A stretch of 64,000 nt of DNA from Verrucomicrobiota bacterium (GCA_014860005.1 JACZKP010000026.1:1-64000); one strand, 5' to 3'; positions 17,531-25,975 are shown, counted from the first letter of the stretch. Notes: generated from the letters alone by a model not told the origin. Translations and numbers: made by a program.

Positions 17531-17955
17531 GATTGGTTCTCAGGAGCGCCGACGGTAACAACCGGCAGGGGGGGTGTCAATTGACGCCATCGGATGCGCT
17601 GAAGTCCAACTGGCGGCGGATCGCTTTTGGCGATCTGCCCCGCCTCTTGAGCGGTTGACCCTGGTTTGGCAGCGCAAGAAAAGGTTGGAAATTGCCAAAT
17701 GATGTAGGGAAAGCTCGCGGTGACCGCGGCATGATTCGACCCTGAGAGAGCAGGCAGTGGCGGTGTTAGCCGGGACGACAACGCGAAGGGCCATTCCCGG
17801 CAGGCGGCCCGAGTCACCTGCTTCTTTGTCGCAATGAGAAACCAGCCGACCAGACGGCGATTCTCGGCGAAAGGCGACCACGCCTTCCCCGCAAGGGATT
17901 CTTTGTTTTCACTTCCAACCACGGGCGCCAAGCCCTGCCTGAAAGGAGCCCAGCC
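17531..17955. other. Divergent intergenic region between ileS and hdrC
   Basis: No gene is supported in these 425 bp. It must hold the promoters of ileS (minus) and of the hdr-mvh cluster (plus). A small palindrome, CGCGGTGACCGCG, lies near 17733-17745. I found no sigma-54 type -24/-12 element and no T-box-like antiterminator. AAGGAG at 17943-17948 is the ribosome-binding site of hdrC. Confidence 0.5.
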
Positions 17956-18555
17956 ATGATGGAGGTCAAGCGCACGATCAAATACGAAGCCGACCGGGTT
18001 CGCGGTTTCGCCGACGAGATCATGAGTGTGTCGGGCTGTGAGCAACTCAAGAGCTGCATCCAGTGCGGCACATGTTCCGGCACCTGCCCCCTCAGTATCT
18101 ACATGGATTTCTCACCGCGCCAGGTCATGGCCCTGGTACGCGCTGACTTCAAGAACGAGGTGTTGAGCAGCAAAACCGTCTGGCTCTGCGCGTCCTGTTA
18201 CGCCTGCACGGTCGAGTGCCCGCGGCAGATTCGCATCACGGACATCATGTATGCGCTCAAGCAGCGCGCCATCAAGGAAGGGATTTACCCGAAGCGATTT
18301 CCGATTCCCATTCTGGCAAAAGAATTCTCCGACATGGTTCGTCGCAAGGGGCGCATCACCGAGACGTTGCTGGTGATGCGGCTGTTCCTCAAGGCCAACT
18401 GGCGCGCGGTGTTCAGTTCCTGGCGATTGGGGTTGGGGTTGATCCGGACGGGGCGTTTCGTCCTCCGGGCTGAACGCATCGAGCGTCAGGCCGAACTGGA
18501 AAAAATGCTTGCCGCTGCGGGTAACAACAATGCCAGACCAAAGGAGGCCGCATGA
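17956..18555 (+). CDS. hdrC: Heterodisulfide reductase-like subunit C
   Basis: HdrC carries two [4Fe-4S] clusters that pass electrons from the flavin subunit HdrA to the disulfide-reducing subunit HdrB. Both ferredoxin motifs are complete: C34-X2-C37-X2-C40-X3-C44 (CIQCGTCSGTCP) and C78-X2-C81-X2-C84-X3-C88 (CASCYACTVECP). The 199-residue soluble form lacks the membrane cytochrome seen in HdrE/DsrM-linked systems. The AAGGAG site 7 bp upstream supports the start; the next Met codon is an alternative. The stop overlaps the hdrB start by 4 bp (ATGA), implying translational coupling. It is the first gene of the hdrCBA-mvhDGA cluster. Confidence 0.92.
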   Translation: MMEVKRTIKYEADRVRGFADEIMSVSGCEQLKSCIQCGTCSGTCPLSIYMDFSPRQVMALVRADFKNEVLSSKTVWLCASCYACTVECPRQIRITDIMYALKQRAIKEGIYPKRFPIPILAKEFSDMVRRKGRITETLLVMRLFLKANWRAVFSSWRLGLGLIRTGRFVLRAERIERQAELEKMLAAAGNNNARPKEAA

Positions 18556-19427
18556 AGTACAGCTATTTCCCCGGCTGTTCGCTCAAAGGCTTGGGCCGCG
18601 CTTACGAGGAATCCCTTCTTCCCGTAATGAAGCATCTGGGCGTTGAGTTGCAGGAACTGGAAGATTGGAACTGCTGCGGCGCCACCGCGTACATGTCCGT
18701 GGACGAAGCCAAGGCCGGCGTGCTGGCCGCGCGCAATCTGGCCATCGCCGAGAAAACCGGCCCGCACGACCTGTTGACACCGTGCAGCGCCTGTTATCTC
18801 GTGCTCAACAAGACGAAGCACAACATCACCGACTTCCCCGACATTCACGACAGCGTCCACCGTGCGCTCAACCGCGCCAATCTCACCTACACCGGCAGCA
18901 CCAAGGTTCGCCACCCGCTCGACGTGCTCATCCACGACGTCGGGCTGGATGTCATCAAGGAAAAGGTCGTGCGTCCGCTGAAAGGTCTGAAGGTCGCGCC
19001 TTATTATGGCTGCCAAGTGGTCCGCCCTTACGCGACGTTTGACGACGCATGGAATCCGACAACGATGGACCGCCTGTTGGCGACGCTCGGCGCCGAGGTC
19101 GTTGACTACCCGCTCAAGACCAAGTGCTGCGGCGGCAGTTTGACCGGCACGGTGCCGGAAGCTGGACTTCGCATGACCTACATCCTGCTCAAAGAGGCCG
19201 TGCGGCGGGGCGCGGATGTAATCACCACCATCTGTCCGCTCTGCCAGTTCAACATGGACGCGTACCACGACCAGATTGACCGCCGCTGGGGGCCGACGCG
19301 CATCGCGACCGTGTATTTCACGCAGTTGTTGGGGCTGGCGTTTGGATTGTCGGAAAAAGAACTCGGGCTCCAACGGAATTTTATACCCATGAGACCTCTG
19401 CCGACGCCGGTGACAACTCTCGCTTGA
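18552..19427 (+). CDS. hdrB: Heterodisulfide reductase-like subunit B (two CCG domains)
   Basis: HdrB holds the catalytic noncubane iron-sulfur clusters that split a disulfide substrate. Both CCG motifs are complete: C9, C41-C42, C78 and C81 in the N-terminal half, and C154, C192-C193, C228 and C231 in the C-terminal half. The protein should therefore bind two such clusters like the methanogen enzyme. The length of 291 is typical. It overlaps hdrC by 4 bp, with AAGGAGG just upstream. In a bacterium without known coenzyme M/B use the natural disulfide is unknown, so this is an HdrB-like subunit rather than a proven CoM-S-S-CoB reductase. A palindromic element (19461-19616) separates it from hdrA. 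Confidence 0.92.
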   Translation: MKYSYFPGCSLKGLGRAYEESLLPVMKHLGVELQELEDWNCCGATAYMSVDEAKAGVLAARNLAIAEKTGPHDLLTPCSACYLVLNKTKHNITDFPDIHDSVHRALNRANLTYTGSTKVRHPLDVLIHDVGLDVIKEKVVRPLKGLKVAPYYGCQVVRPYATFDDAWNPTTMDRLLATLGAEVVDYPLKTKCCGGSLTGTVPEAGLRMTYILLKEAVRRGADVITTICPLCQFNMDAYHDQIDRRWGPTRIATVYFTQLLGLAFGLSEKELGLQRNFIPMRPLPTPVTTLA

Positions 19428-19460
19428 ACATGGGCATATTATTTAATCGTGCGGTTACTT

Positions 19461-19616
19461 TCCTCTCACCCCGGCCCTCTCCATCGGGGAGAGGGGGAAT
19501 TGCAGTCAATCACCCGAAAAATCGGCCGGCGGGATTTGCCGAACGGTCATCGGAAATAAATCAAACGCGCGCCTGCTGTTCCCTCTCCCAGCGGGAGAGG
19601 GTAAGGGTGAGGGAGA
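19461..19616. repeat. Palindromic element family D between hdrB and hdrA
   Basis: The left arm runs CCTCTCACCCCGGCCCTCTC and the right arm GAGAGGGTAAGGGTGAGGG, about 90 bp apart; each arm also has its own GGGGAGAGGG or CTCTCCCAGCGGGAGAG hairpin. The interior resembles the copy at 22209-22368, so the element is longer than its arms. No Shine-Dalgarno is evident between it and hdrA. Confidence 0.88.
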
Positions 19617-19644
19617 ACGCCACGCCAAAAACTCGCCGCACCGA

Positions 19645-21648
19645 ATGAAATCAAACCACCAACCCAACGGCGACGTTCGCATCGGCTTCTACGTCTGCCA
19701 CTGCGGCAGCAATATCGCCGCGATGGTGGATTGCCCGGCGGTCGCGCAATACGTCGCGAAGCTCGCCGGTGTGGTCGTGTCGCGCGACTACAAATACATG
19801 TGCTCCGATCCCGGCCAGGAGCTGATCCAGCAGGACATCAAGGAGCATCAGCTCAATCGCGTGGTCGTCGCATCCTGTTCGCCGCTTTTGCACGAACACA
19901 CCTTCCGCAACGCCTGCGCTGCCGGTGGCTTGAATCCATTTTACTTCCAGATGGTCAACATTCGCGAGCACGATTCGTGGGTGCATACCGACCGCACCGC
20001 CGCCACGGACAAGGCCAAGGCGCTCGCACACGCGGCGATTCGTCGGGTGCGTTTTCACAAGGCGCTCGAACCGACCCGCGTCCCCATCAATCCGGACACG
20101 CTCATCATCGGCGGCGGCATCTCGGGCATTCACGCGGCGTTGCTGCTGGCAAATGCCGGCAAGCAGGTCACGCTGGTCGAGCGCGAGCCGAGCATCGGCG
20201 GCCACATGGCACAACTGGACAAGACTTTTCCCACGCTTGACTGCTCGGCCTGCATCCTCACGCCCAAGATGTCCGCCGTGCGTTCGCATCCGAACATCAC
20301 GCTGTGGACTTATTCGGAAGTGATGAAGGTGGACGGCTATGTGGGCAACTTCACCGTGACCGTGAAGCGCAAGCCGCGCTACATTGTCGAGGAGTTGTGC
20401 GTCGGCTGCCAGGAATGTATCAAGGCGTGCGTGTTCAAGGAAGGCAAGTTCGCCGATGAATTCAACGTCGGCTTGAGCAAACGAAAACCCATTTACATTC
20501 CGTTCCCACAAGCCACGCCGCAGATCGTGCTCATTGATCCGGAGCGCTGCATCCAACTCAAAACCGGCAAGTGCAAGCAGACCTGCGTGGAAGCCTGCGC
20601 GGACCGCAAGGCGATTGATTTCAATCAGAAGGAAGAGTTGGTGGAAATCAAGGTCGGCAACATCATCGTGGCAACGGGTTACAAGCTCTTCGACGCATCG
20701 CGCATTCCGCAATACGGCTACGGGCGTTATCCGAACGTCGTCACGTCGCTGGAACTGGAGCGGTTGGTCAACAGTTCCGGACCAACGGCGGGCGAAATCA
20801 TCATGCGCAACGGCCGGCATCCCAAATCCGTCGGCTTCATCCTCTGCGTCGGCTCGCGCGACCTGAAGACCAACCGCTGGTGTTCGCGCACCTGCTGCAT
20901 GCACTCGATGAAACTCGCCCAGCTCATGCGCGAGCACACCGACGCCGACGTGACGATCTTCTATCTCGACATCCGCGCGCCGGGCAAGGGCTGCGAGGAG
21001 TTCTACGACAAGTCGCTGCGGGACGGCATCCAGTTCGTGCGCGGACGCGTGGCCGAGGTCACCGATTGGGCGCTCTCGCCGGAGGAGGAAGGCAAGCTCG
21101 TCATCCGCGTCGAGGACACCCTGGCGGGTTTCGTGCGGCGGATCCCGGTGGACATGATCGTGCTGGCGACCGGCATGGAACCGCAAGCCGACGCGCAGGA
21201 CGTGCGGCGGTTGTTGAACATGAGTTGCAGTACGGAGGGCTGGTTCCTCGAACGCCATCCCAAGCTCGCCCCCGTGGCCACCTTCACGGACGGCGTCTTC
21301 ATCGCCGGCTGCTGCCAGGGGCCGAAGGACATTCCCGACAGCATCGCCCAGGCGGGCGCGGCGGCGGCCGAGGCGATGGCGCTGATTGACAAGGGCTACA
21401 TCCAACAGGAGCCGAATACGGCCTACATCGAGGAAGCCGATTGTTCCGGGTGCAAGTCGTGTATCCCGCTCTGCCCCTACACCGCGATCCTTTTCGATGA
21501 GAGCAAGCAGAAGGCGACCATCAACGCTGCGCTCTGCAAAGGCTGCGGCACGTGTGTCGCCTCCTGTCCGTCCGGCTCGATCAGGCAGAACCTGTTCGAA
21601 GACGAGGAAATCTTCAGCGAGATCGAAGGAGTGTTGTCCTATGCCTGA
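19645..21648 (+). CDS. hdrA: Heterodisulfide reductase-like subunit A (FAD, iron-sulfur; bifurcating core)
   Basis: HdrA carries the FAD thought to split electron pairs between ferredoxin and HdrBC. The 667-residue protein has the HdrA N-terminal region (GFYVCHCGSNIAAMVDC, about 15-30), the FAD-binding GGGISGIHAALLLANAGKQV (about 156-175) with GGHMAQLDKTFPTLDCSACI, a mid-protein cluster motif CVGCQECIKAC (about 252-262) with further Cys at about 310-325, and two C-terminal [4Fe-4S] motifs (CSGCKSCIPLCP and CKGCGTCVASCP, about 599-645). The start ATG 19645 lacks an obvious ribosome-binding site. The stop overlaps the mvhD start by 8 bp. All cofactor ligands expected for the methanogen-type HdrA appear to be present. 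Confidence 0.93.
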   Translation: MKSNHQPNGDVRIGFYVCHCGSNIAAMVDCPAVAQYVAKLAGVVVSRDYKYMCSDPGQELIQQDIKEHQLNRVVVASCSPLLHEHTFRNACAAGGLNPFYFQMVNIREHDSWVHTDRTAATDKAKALAHAAIRRVRFHKALEPTRVPINPDTLIIGGGISGIHAALLLANAGKQVTLVEREPSIGGHMAQLDKTFPTLDCSACILTPKMSAVRSHPNITLWTYSEVMKVDGYVGNFTVTVKRKPRYIVEELCVGCQECIKACVFKEGKFADEFNVGLSKRKPIYIPFPQATPQIVLIDPERCIQLKTGKCKQTCVEACADRKAIDFNQKEELVEIKVGNIIVATGYKLFDASRIPQYGYGRYPNVVTSLELERLVNSSGPTAGEIIMRNGRHPKSVGFILCVGSRDLKTNRWCSRTCCMHSMKLAQLMREHTDADVTIFYLDIRAPGKGCEEFYDKSLRDGIQFVRGRVAEVTDWALSPEEEGKLVIRVEDTLAGFVRRIPVDMIVLATGMEPQADAQDVRRLLNMSCSTEGWFLERHPKLAPVATFTDGVFIAGCCQGPKDIPDSIAQAGAAAAEAMALIDKGYIQQEPNTAYIEEADCSGCKSCIPLCPYTAILFDESKQKATINAALCKGCGTCVASCPSGSIRQNLFEDEEIFSEIEGVLSYA

Positions 21649-22138
21649 ACCGAACTGGCAACCACGCATCATCGCGTTCTTTTGCAACTGGTGTACTTAC
21701 ACCGCCGCCGACCTTGCGGGCGTTTCGCGGCTCAAATACGCGCCCAACGTCCGCGTCATCCGGCTCATGTGCTCGGGCCGCGTGGACCCGCAGTTCATCC
21801 TCGACGCGCTCGCGCGCGGCGCGGATGGCGTGCTCATCGGCGGCTGCCACCTGGGCGATTGCCACTACGTCGAGGGCAACTACAAGACGATGCGCCGCTT
21901 TCAAATGCTCAAACGGATGTTGGCGGACCTGGGCATCGAGGACCAACGCGTGCGCATGGAATGGATCTCCGCCTCGGAAGGCGAGCGCGTGAAAACGGTC
22001 ATCAACGAGATGGTCGAACAAGTCAGAGCGCTCGGCCCTCTGAACCTGCCAGGGCGCTTCGCGGATTGGGACTGCGAAATCGCAGAACTCGAAGCAGGCA
22101 TTGGCCATCAGGAGAAACCAGAATTCCAGATTGCTTAG
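21641..22138 (+). CDS. mvhD: F420-non-reducing hydrogenase iron-sulfur subunit D
   Basis: MvhD bridges the hydrogenase MvhAG and HdrA and carries a [2Fe-2S] cluster. The 165-residue protein shows the family start IIAFFCNWCTYTAADLAG (C15, C18), the second motif RLMCSGRVDP (C44), and GGCHLGDCHYVEGN (C69, C74). The frame is open further upstream inside hdrA, but ATG 21641 with AAGGAG at 21626-21631 gives the family N-terminus. The 8-bp overlap with hdrA supports coupled expression and a physical HdrA-MvhD contact, as in methanogens. A family D palindrome follows before mvhG. Confidence 0.92.
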   Translation: MPEPNWQPRIIAFFCNWCTYTAADLAGVSRLKYAPNVRVIRLMCSGRVDPQFILDALARGADGVLIGGCHLGDCHYVEGNYKTMRRFQMLKRMLADLGIEDQRVRMEWISASEGERVKTVINEMVEQVRALGPLNLPGRFADWDCEIAELEAGIGHQEKPEFQIA

Positions 22139-22208
22139 AATATGAATGCCTTGGTTGGGATCTTGAAGACGCGTCACAGTTCGCAGACTGGTCGGACTGG
22201 CAGGCCCT

Positions 22209-22368
22209 TCTCCCTCACCCCGGCCCTCTCCCGCTGGGAGAAGGAGAATCGCACGCCGGTTTTCGACAAATCCAAGCGCGGTGATCGCCGGACAGACATC
22301 GGAAAACCACAAATCGCCCGATTGCTGTTCCCTCTCCCGGCGGGAGAGGCTCAGGATGAGGGGGAACG
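22209..22368. repeat. Palindromic element family D between mvhD and mvhG
   Basis: The left arm includes CTCCCTCACCCCGGCCCTCT and the right arm CCCTCTCCCGGCGGGAGAGG with GATGAGGGGGA. The spacer shares blocks with the copy at 19461-19616, notably a CGGACAGACATCGGAAA-like stretch and TTGCTGTTCCCTCTCC. Confidence 0.88.
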
Positions 22369-22383
22369 CCGCAGTTCTCAACG

Positions 22384-22391
22384 AGGAGGAA
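22384..22391 (+). promoter_or_regulatory. Ribosome-binding site deciding the mvhG start
   Basis: GAGGAGGA lies 10 bp before ATG 22402. It favours ATG 22402 over the TTG at 22399, and it sits immediately after the right arm of the family D element. Confidence 0.7.
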
Positions 22392-22401
22392 GGATTCATT
22401 G

Positions 22402-23379
22402 ATGAGCGCCAAACCCAAGATCGGCATTTACTGGTGCGCCTCGTGCGGTGGATGCGAGGAAGCCGTGGTTGACCTGGCCGAAGACATCCTCGGCGTGGTC
22501 GAGGCCGTTGACATCGTGCTCTGGCCGTGCGCGATGGATTTCAAGAAGCACGACGTTGAAACCATGCCGGACAAATCCATCGTGGCCACGCTCATCAATG
22601 GCGCCATCCGCACGAGCGAGCAGGAGGAAATGGCGCATCTGCTCCGGCGCAAGAGCCAGTTCATCATCGCTTACGGCGCGTGCGCGCATACCGGCGGAAT
22701 TCCCGGGTTGGCCAATCAATTTTCGCGCGAGCAATTGCTGCGTTTCGTTTACGAAGAAACGCCAACGATGGTGAACGAACCAAAGACGCGTCCGCAGACT
22801 TCGTTTCAAAACAACGGCCACACCGTCACGCTGCCGGAATTCCGCAATGTCGTCCGCACGCTCGATCAGGTCGTGGAGGTGGACTACTACGTTCCCGGTT
22901 GCCCGCCGACGCCGAAGATCACCAAGGCCGCCATTGGCGCGTTGCTTGATGGCAAGCTGCCGCCCAAGGGCAGCGTGCTCGCGCCGGACATTGCGCTGTG
23001 CGATGAGTGCCCTCGTAAAGCGAGCAAACCCACGGATGTCGGCTTCAAGGAATTCAAGCGCCCGCACCTGACGCAGCTCGATCCCAACCTGTGCTTCCTC
23101 GCGCAAGGCATCGTATGCATGGGCCCGGCCACGCGTGGCGGATGCGAAGCCGCCTGCACCTGCGGCAACATGCCTTGTACCGGCTGTTTTGGACCGACGT
23201 CGCGCGTGCGCGATCAGGGCGCGAAGATTCTCTCCTCGCTCTGCGCGAATGTAGCTTCGAAAGACGAGAAGGAAGTCCGGCAGATCGAAGCCGGCATTCC
23301 CGACCCTGTGGGCACGTTCTACCGCTATGGCCTTGCCAAGAGCCTGCTCCGGCGCAAAGTGGATTTGCCGGCATCCTAA
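22402..23379 (+). CDS. mvhG: F420-non-reducing [NiFe] hydrogenase small subunit
   Basis: The small subunit relays electrons from the NiFe site through three iron-sulfur clusters. The proximal-cluster ligands are visible: the CASCGGCEE motif (C12, C15, C18), GACAHTGG, and the VPGCPPTP segment. The C-terminal third supplies the medial and distal clusters (CDECPRK, PNLCFLAQGIVCMGPATRGG, CGNMPCTGCFGP). The length of 325 residues and absence of a Tat signal match the cytoplasmic group 3c enzymes. The start is set by GAGGAGGA. It is followed by a gap with nested repeats and then mvhA. Confidence 0.92.
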   Translation: MSAKPKIGIYWCASCGGCEEAVVDLAEDILGVVEAVDIVLWPCAMDFKKHDVETMPDKSIVATLINGAIRTSEQEEMAHLLRRKSQFIIAYGACAHTGGIPGLANQFSREQLLRFVYEETPTMVNEPKTRPQTSFQNNGHTVTLPEFRNVVRTLDQVVEVDYYVPGCPPTPKITKAAIGALLDGKLPPKGSVLAPDIALCDECPRKASKPTDVGFKEFKRPHLTQLDPNLCFLAQGIVCMGPATRGGCEAACTCGNMPCTGCFGPTSRVRDQGAKILSSLCANVASKDEKEVRQIEAGIPDPVGTFYRYGLAKSLLRRKVDLPAS

Positions 23380-23384
23380 TTTAG

Positions 23385-23574
23385 AACCACGAATGAACAC
23401 GAATGAACGCGAATTGAAATTCCCGGAATGGAGCGCGGCATTCATGCCGCTTCATCGTGCCAGCACGGGAGGCGTCGGGAGTATTCGCGGGCGTCATTCG
23501 TGTCGCACGTTGACGCGACCTGAAGGTCGCGCTCCGGGTTCTGATTCGTGTCCATTCGTGTTCATTCGTGGTTA
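23385..23574. repeat. Intergenic inverted repeat family F (ACCACGAATG type) between mvhG and mvhA
   Basis: The left arm AACCACGAATGAACACGAAT and right arm CCATTCGTGTTCATTCGTGG are inverted copies about 130 bp apart. A whole family E element (23430-23536) lies between the arms, so one element appears inserted in another. Confidence 0.85.
23430..23536. repeat. Palindromic element family E nested in family F
   Basis: Arms GAGCGCGGCATTCATGCCGC and GCGACCTGAAGGTCGCGCTC are inverted relatives of the mfd copy at 1446-1550. Confidence 0.75.
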
Positions 23575-23586
23575 ACCAATTTGCCT

Positions 23587-25113
23587 ATGAACCCCTCCAC
23601 CCAGGAAGTTTGGAACAAAGCCCACGACCGCGCCCACGCCGCCGCCAACGAAGCGCGCCGCCGCGTGACCATTGACCCCATCACGCGGCTCGAAGGCCAC
23701 GGGAAAATTGACGTGTTCCTGGACGAAGCCGGCGACGTTGAGCGCGCCTACCTGCAAATCCCCGAACTGCGCGGCTTCGAGGTGTTCAGCATTGGCCGGC
23801 CCGCGGAGGACATGCCGCAAATCACCAGTCGCATTTGCGGGGTTTGCCCCACGGCGCATCACATGGCCGCGACCAAGGCGCTTGATGATCTCTACAAGGT
23901 TGAACCCACCTCCGCCGCGCGGAAGATCCGCGAACTGGTCTATAACGCCTTCATGTTCGAGGATCACGCACTGCACTTCTACATCCTTGGTGGACCGGAC
24001 TTCATCGTCGGCCCGGACGCGCCGAAGGAGCAGCGCAATGTCGTCGGCGTCATTGGCAAAGTCGGCGTCGAGGTCGGCAAAAAAGTGATCTCGATGCGAC
24101 GGCGCGTGCGCGAGTTGATCGCCTACTTCGGCGGCAAGGTGATTCATCCCGTGTTCGGCCTGCCGGGCGGTGTTTCCAAGCCGCTCAAGGCCGAAGACCT
24201 GCCGAAGTTCAAGGAACTGGCCAAGGACTCGCTCGAATTCGCCCAGTTCACGCTGCAAGTCTTCAAGGACATCGTCCTCAAGAATCCCGATTACGTAAAG
24301 TTGATCACGGGCGACACCTACACGCACCGCACGTATTACATGGGCCTGGTGGACGCGCAGAATAAAGTCAATTTCTACGACGGCCTCCTCCGCGTTGTGG
24401 ATCCGGCCGGCAAGGAATACGCGAAGTTCCCGGGGCAGCGCTACCGCGAGTTTGTGGCGGAGCACGTCGAGCCGTGGAGCTACATGAAGTTCTGTTACCT
24501 GAAACCGCTTGGTTGGCACGGCTTCGAGGAAGGCCCGCAAAGCAGCATTTACGCGGTCGCACCACTCGCGCGCCTGAATGCCGCCGACGGCATGGCCACC
24601 CCGCTCGCGCAGCAGGCGTGCGACGAATTTTTCAATACGCTCGGAGGCAAGCCGGTGCATCACACCCTCGCCACGCACTGGGCGCGCGTGGTGGAAATCA
24701 TTCAGGCCGCCGAGCGCATGGTCGAGTTGGTCAACGATCCCGAGATCACCAGCAGTAACATCCGCAACATCCCGACCGCAAGACCGACCGTGGGCATCGG
24801 CGTGGTCGAAGCCCCGCGCGGCACGCTGTTCCATCATTACGAGACGGACGACAACGGCCTGATCAAAATGGCCAACCTGATCGTCGCCACCCAGAACAAC
24901 GCCGCCCGCATCGCCATGAGCGTGGACAAGGCGGCAAAGGGCCTCATCAAGAAAGGGGTGGTCAACGATGGCCTGCTCAACAGGGTCGAGATGGCCTTCC
25001 GCGCCTACGACCCCTGCTTCGGTTGCGCCACGCACGCTGCGGGACAGATGCCGTTGCGAGTAAACATCTACAACCGCGAGCGCCAATTGATAAAGCAGTT
25101 GGTCAGCCCGTAA
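23587..25113 (+). CDS. mvhA: F420-non-reducing [NiFe] hydrogenase large subunit
   Basis: The 508-residue large subunit binds the NiFe(CN)2CO centre. Both cysteine pairs are present: RICGVCPTAHH (about 82-92) and DPCFGCATH (about 475-483). Sequence features such as ITRLEGHG near the start and the cytoplasmic, signal-less form fit group 3c MvhA. After the last His ligand 25 residues remain, which looks like the C-terminal extension normally cut off after Ni insertion. ATG 23587 is the first sensible Met; no clear ribosome-binding site precedes it, as the upstream DNA is repeat. The stop lies 4 bp from the convergent hypB stop. Confidence 0.94.
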   Translation: MNPSTQEVWNKAHDRAHAAANEARRRVTIDPITRLEGHGKIDVFLDEAGDVERAYLQIPELRGFEVFSIGRPAEDMPQITSRICGVCPTAHHMAATKALDDLYKVEPTSAARKIRELVYNAFMFEDHALHFYILGGPDFIVGPDAPKEQRNVVGVIGKVGVEVGKKVISMRRRVRELIAYFGGKVIHPVFGLPGGVSKPLKAEDLPKFKELAKDSLEFAQFTLQVFKDIVLKNPDYVKLITGDTYTHRTYYMGLVDAQNKVNFYDGLLRVVDPAGKEYAKFPGQRYREFVAEHVEPWSYMKFCYLKPLGWHGFEEGPQSSIYAVAPLARLNAADGMATPLAQQACDEFFNTLGGKPVHHTLATHWARVVEIIQAAERMVELVNDPEITSSNIRNIPTARPTVGIGVVEAPRGTLFHHYETDDNGLIKMANLIVATQNNAARIAMSVDKAAKGLIKKGVVNDGLLNRVEMAFRAYDPCFGCATHAAGQMPLRVNIYNRERQLIKQLVSP

Positions 25114-25117
25114 GAAC

Positions 25118-25918
25118 TCAGAGTGAGCGTTCCTGGGCCGTTCGTTGCTTCACCAGAAAATCCAGCCACGCTTTCATCCCATCTCCCGTCTTGGCGGACA
25201 GCTCGAAGATTTGGGCGTGATGGCTGACGCGCTTCAGATTCATCAAGGCTTGGTCACGATTGAAGCCCGCCGCCGCCGCCAGATCGCTCTTCGTGACGAT
25301 GGCAACGTTGGCCGAGTGGAACATCGGTGGATACTTCAGCGGCTTGTCTTCGCCCTCGGTCGTGGACAGCAACACCACGCGCAGATCCTCGCCGAGATCA
25401 TAATCCGCCGGGCAGACGAGATTGCCGACGTTTTCGATGACCAGCACGTCGAGTTGGTCCAGGTCCAGTTGCCCCGCGGCTCTGGAAACCATGTCCGCAT
25501 CCAGATGACAGACCGTGCCGGTGGTGATTTGCACGACAGGAATTCCAGCGCTGCGCAGGCGTTCCGCGTCGTTGTCCGTGGCCAGGTCGCCGACGATCAC
25601 GCCCACGCGCAGCATCCCTGAAAGCTGCGCCGCCGTTTCGCGGATGAAGGTGGTTTTGCCCGAACCGGGCGAGGAGACGATATTCAGCACGAGTAGCTTC
25701 TTCGCGCGGAAAAACCCGCGATTGCGTTCCGCCAGGCGGTCGTTCTTCTCCATGAGCGAGCGATTCAAGTTCAATGTCAGCGAACCAGATGAATGCCCGT
25801 GGTCGTGGTGATGCTCATGACCCTGGTGGTGATCTTCATGGCCGTGCTTGTGTGTGTGCGAGTGACCGCCGACTTTCACATCGCCGTCGCCCAGTCCGCA
25901 GCCGCATTCTTTGCACAT
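25118..25918 (-). CDS. hypB: Hydrogenase maturation GTPase HypB
   Basis: HypB is the GTPase that works with HypA to deliver nickel to the hydrogenase large subunit. The 266-residue protein has an N-terminal CxxCxC motif (CKECGCG), a His-rich nickel-storage stretch (residues about 19-42, 15 His), the P-loop [10 protein letters not shown] (about 82-91), the metal-site region [13 protein letters not shown], and the switch and base-recognition motifs ([15 protein letters not shown]). The presence of the poly-His segment suggests nickel buffering. It is transcribed toward mvhA (4-bp gap) and follows hypA with a palindromic element between them. Confidence 0.95.
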   Translation of the reverse strand: MCKECGCGLGDGDVKVGGHSHTHKHGHEDHHQGHEHHHDHGHSSGSLTLNLNRSLMEKNDRLAERNRGFFRAKKLLVLNIVSSPGSGKTTFIRETAAQLSGMLRVGVIVGDLATDNDAERLRSAGIPVVQITTGTVCHLDADMVSRAAGQLDLDQLDVLVIENVGNLVCPADYDLGEDLRVVLLSTTEGEDKPLKYPPMFHSANVAIVTKSDLAAAAGFNRDQALMNLKRVSHHAQIFELSAKTGDGMKAWLDFLVKQRTAQERSL

Positions 25919-25975
25919 AAATGTTTCCGGTTACTTTGTTCCCGAGGTGGTCGCCTGCCCCATTCTCTGCGCTTC

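Noticed and set aside
17700..17830. A region with GCCACTG and GGGAA-like words on the minus strand, loosely like a cobalamin riboswitch or a T-box upstream of ileS.
   Set aside because: The conserved order of the B12 core and the T-box antiterminator (GGTGGNACCGCG) is absent, and neither fits a Gram-negative ileS leader.
17531..17955. A sigma-54 promoter for the hdr-mvh cluster.
   Set aside because: I scanned for GG-N10-GC with TGGCA context and found only mis-spaced matches, so no regulatory link to the activator at 36401 is claimed.
19651..21687. Long open frame on the minus strand opposite hdrA (about 680 codons), and similar ones opposite mvhA, mvhG and the giant gene (60775-63234).
   Set aside because: They mirror GC-rich coding sequence, show no family motifs and contain long runs of His/Arg/Ala codons typical of antisense shadows.
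23447..23470. A TGGCACG word on the minus strand between mvhG and mvhA resembling a -24 element.
   Set aside because: The -12 GC is 9 rather than 10 bases away and the TTGC context is missing; it belongs to the family E element.
19461..23574. Regularly repeated palindromes that might be taken for a CRISPR array.
   Set aside because: Spacing is irregular, the copies belong to different families and no cas gene is present.
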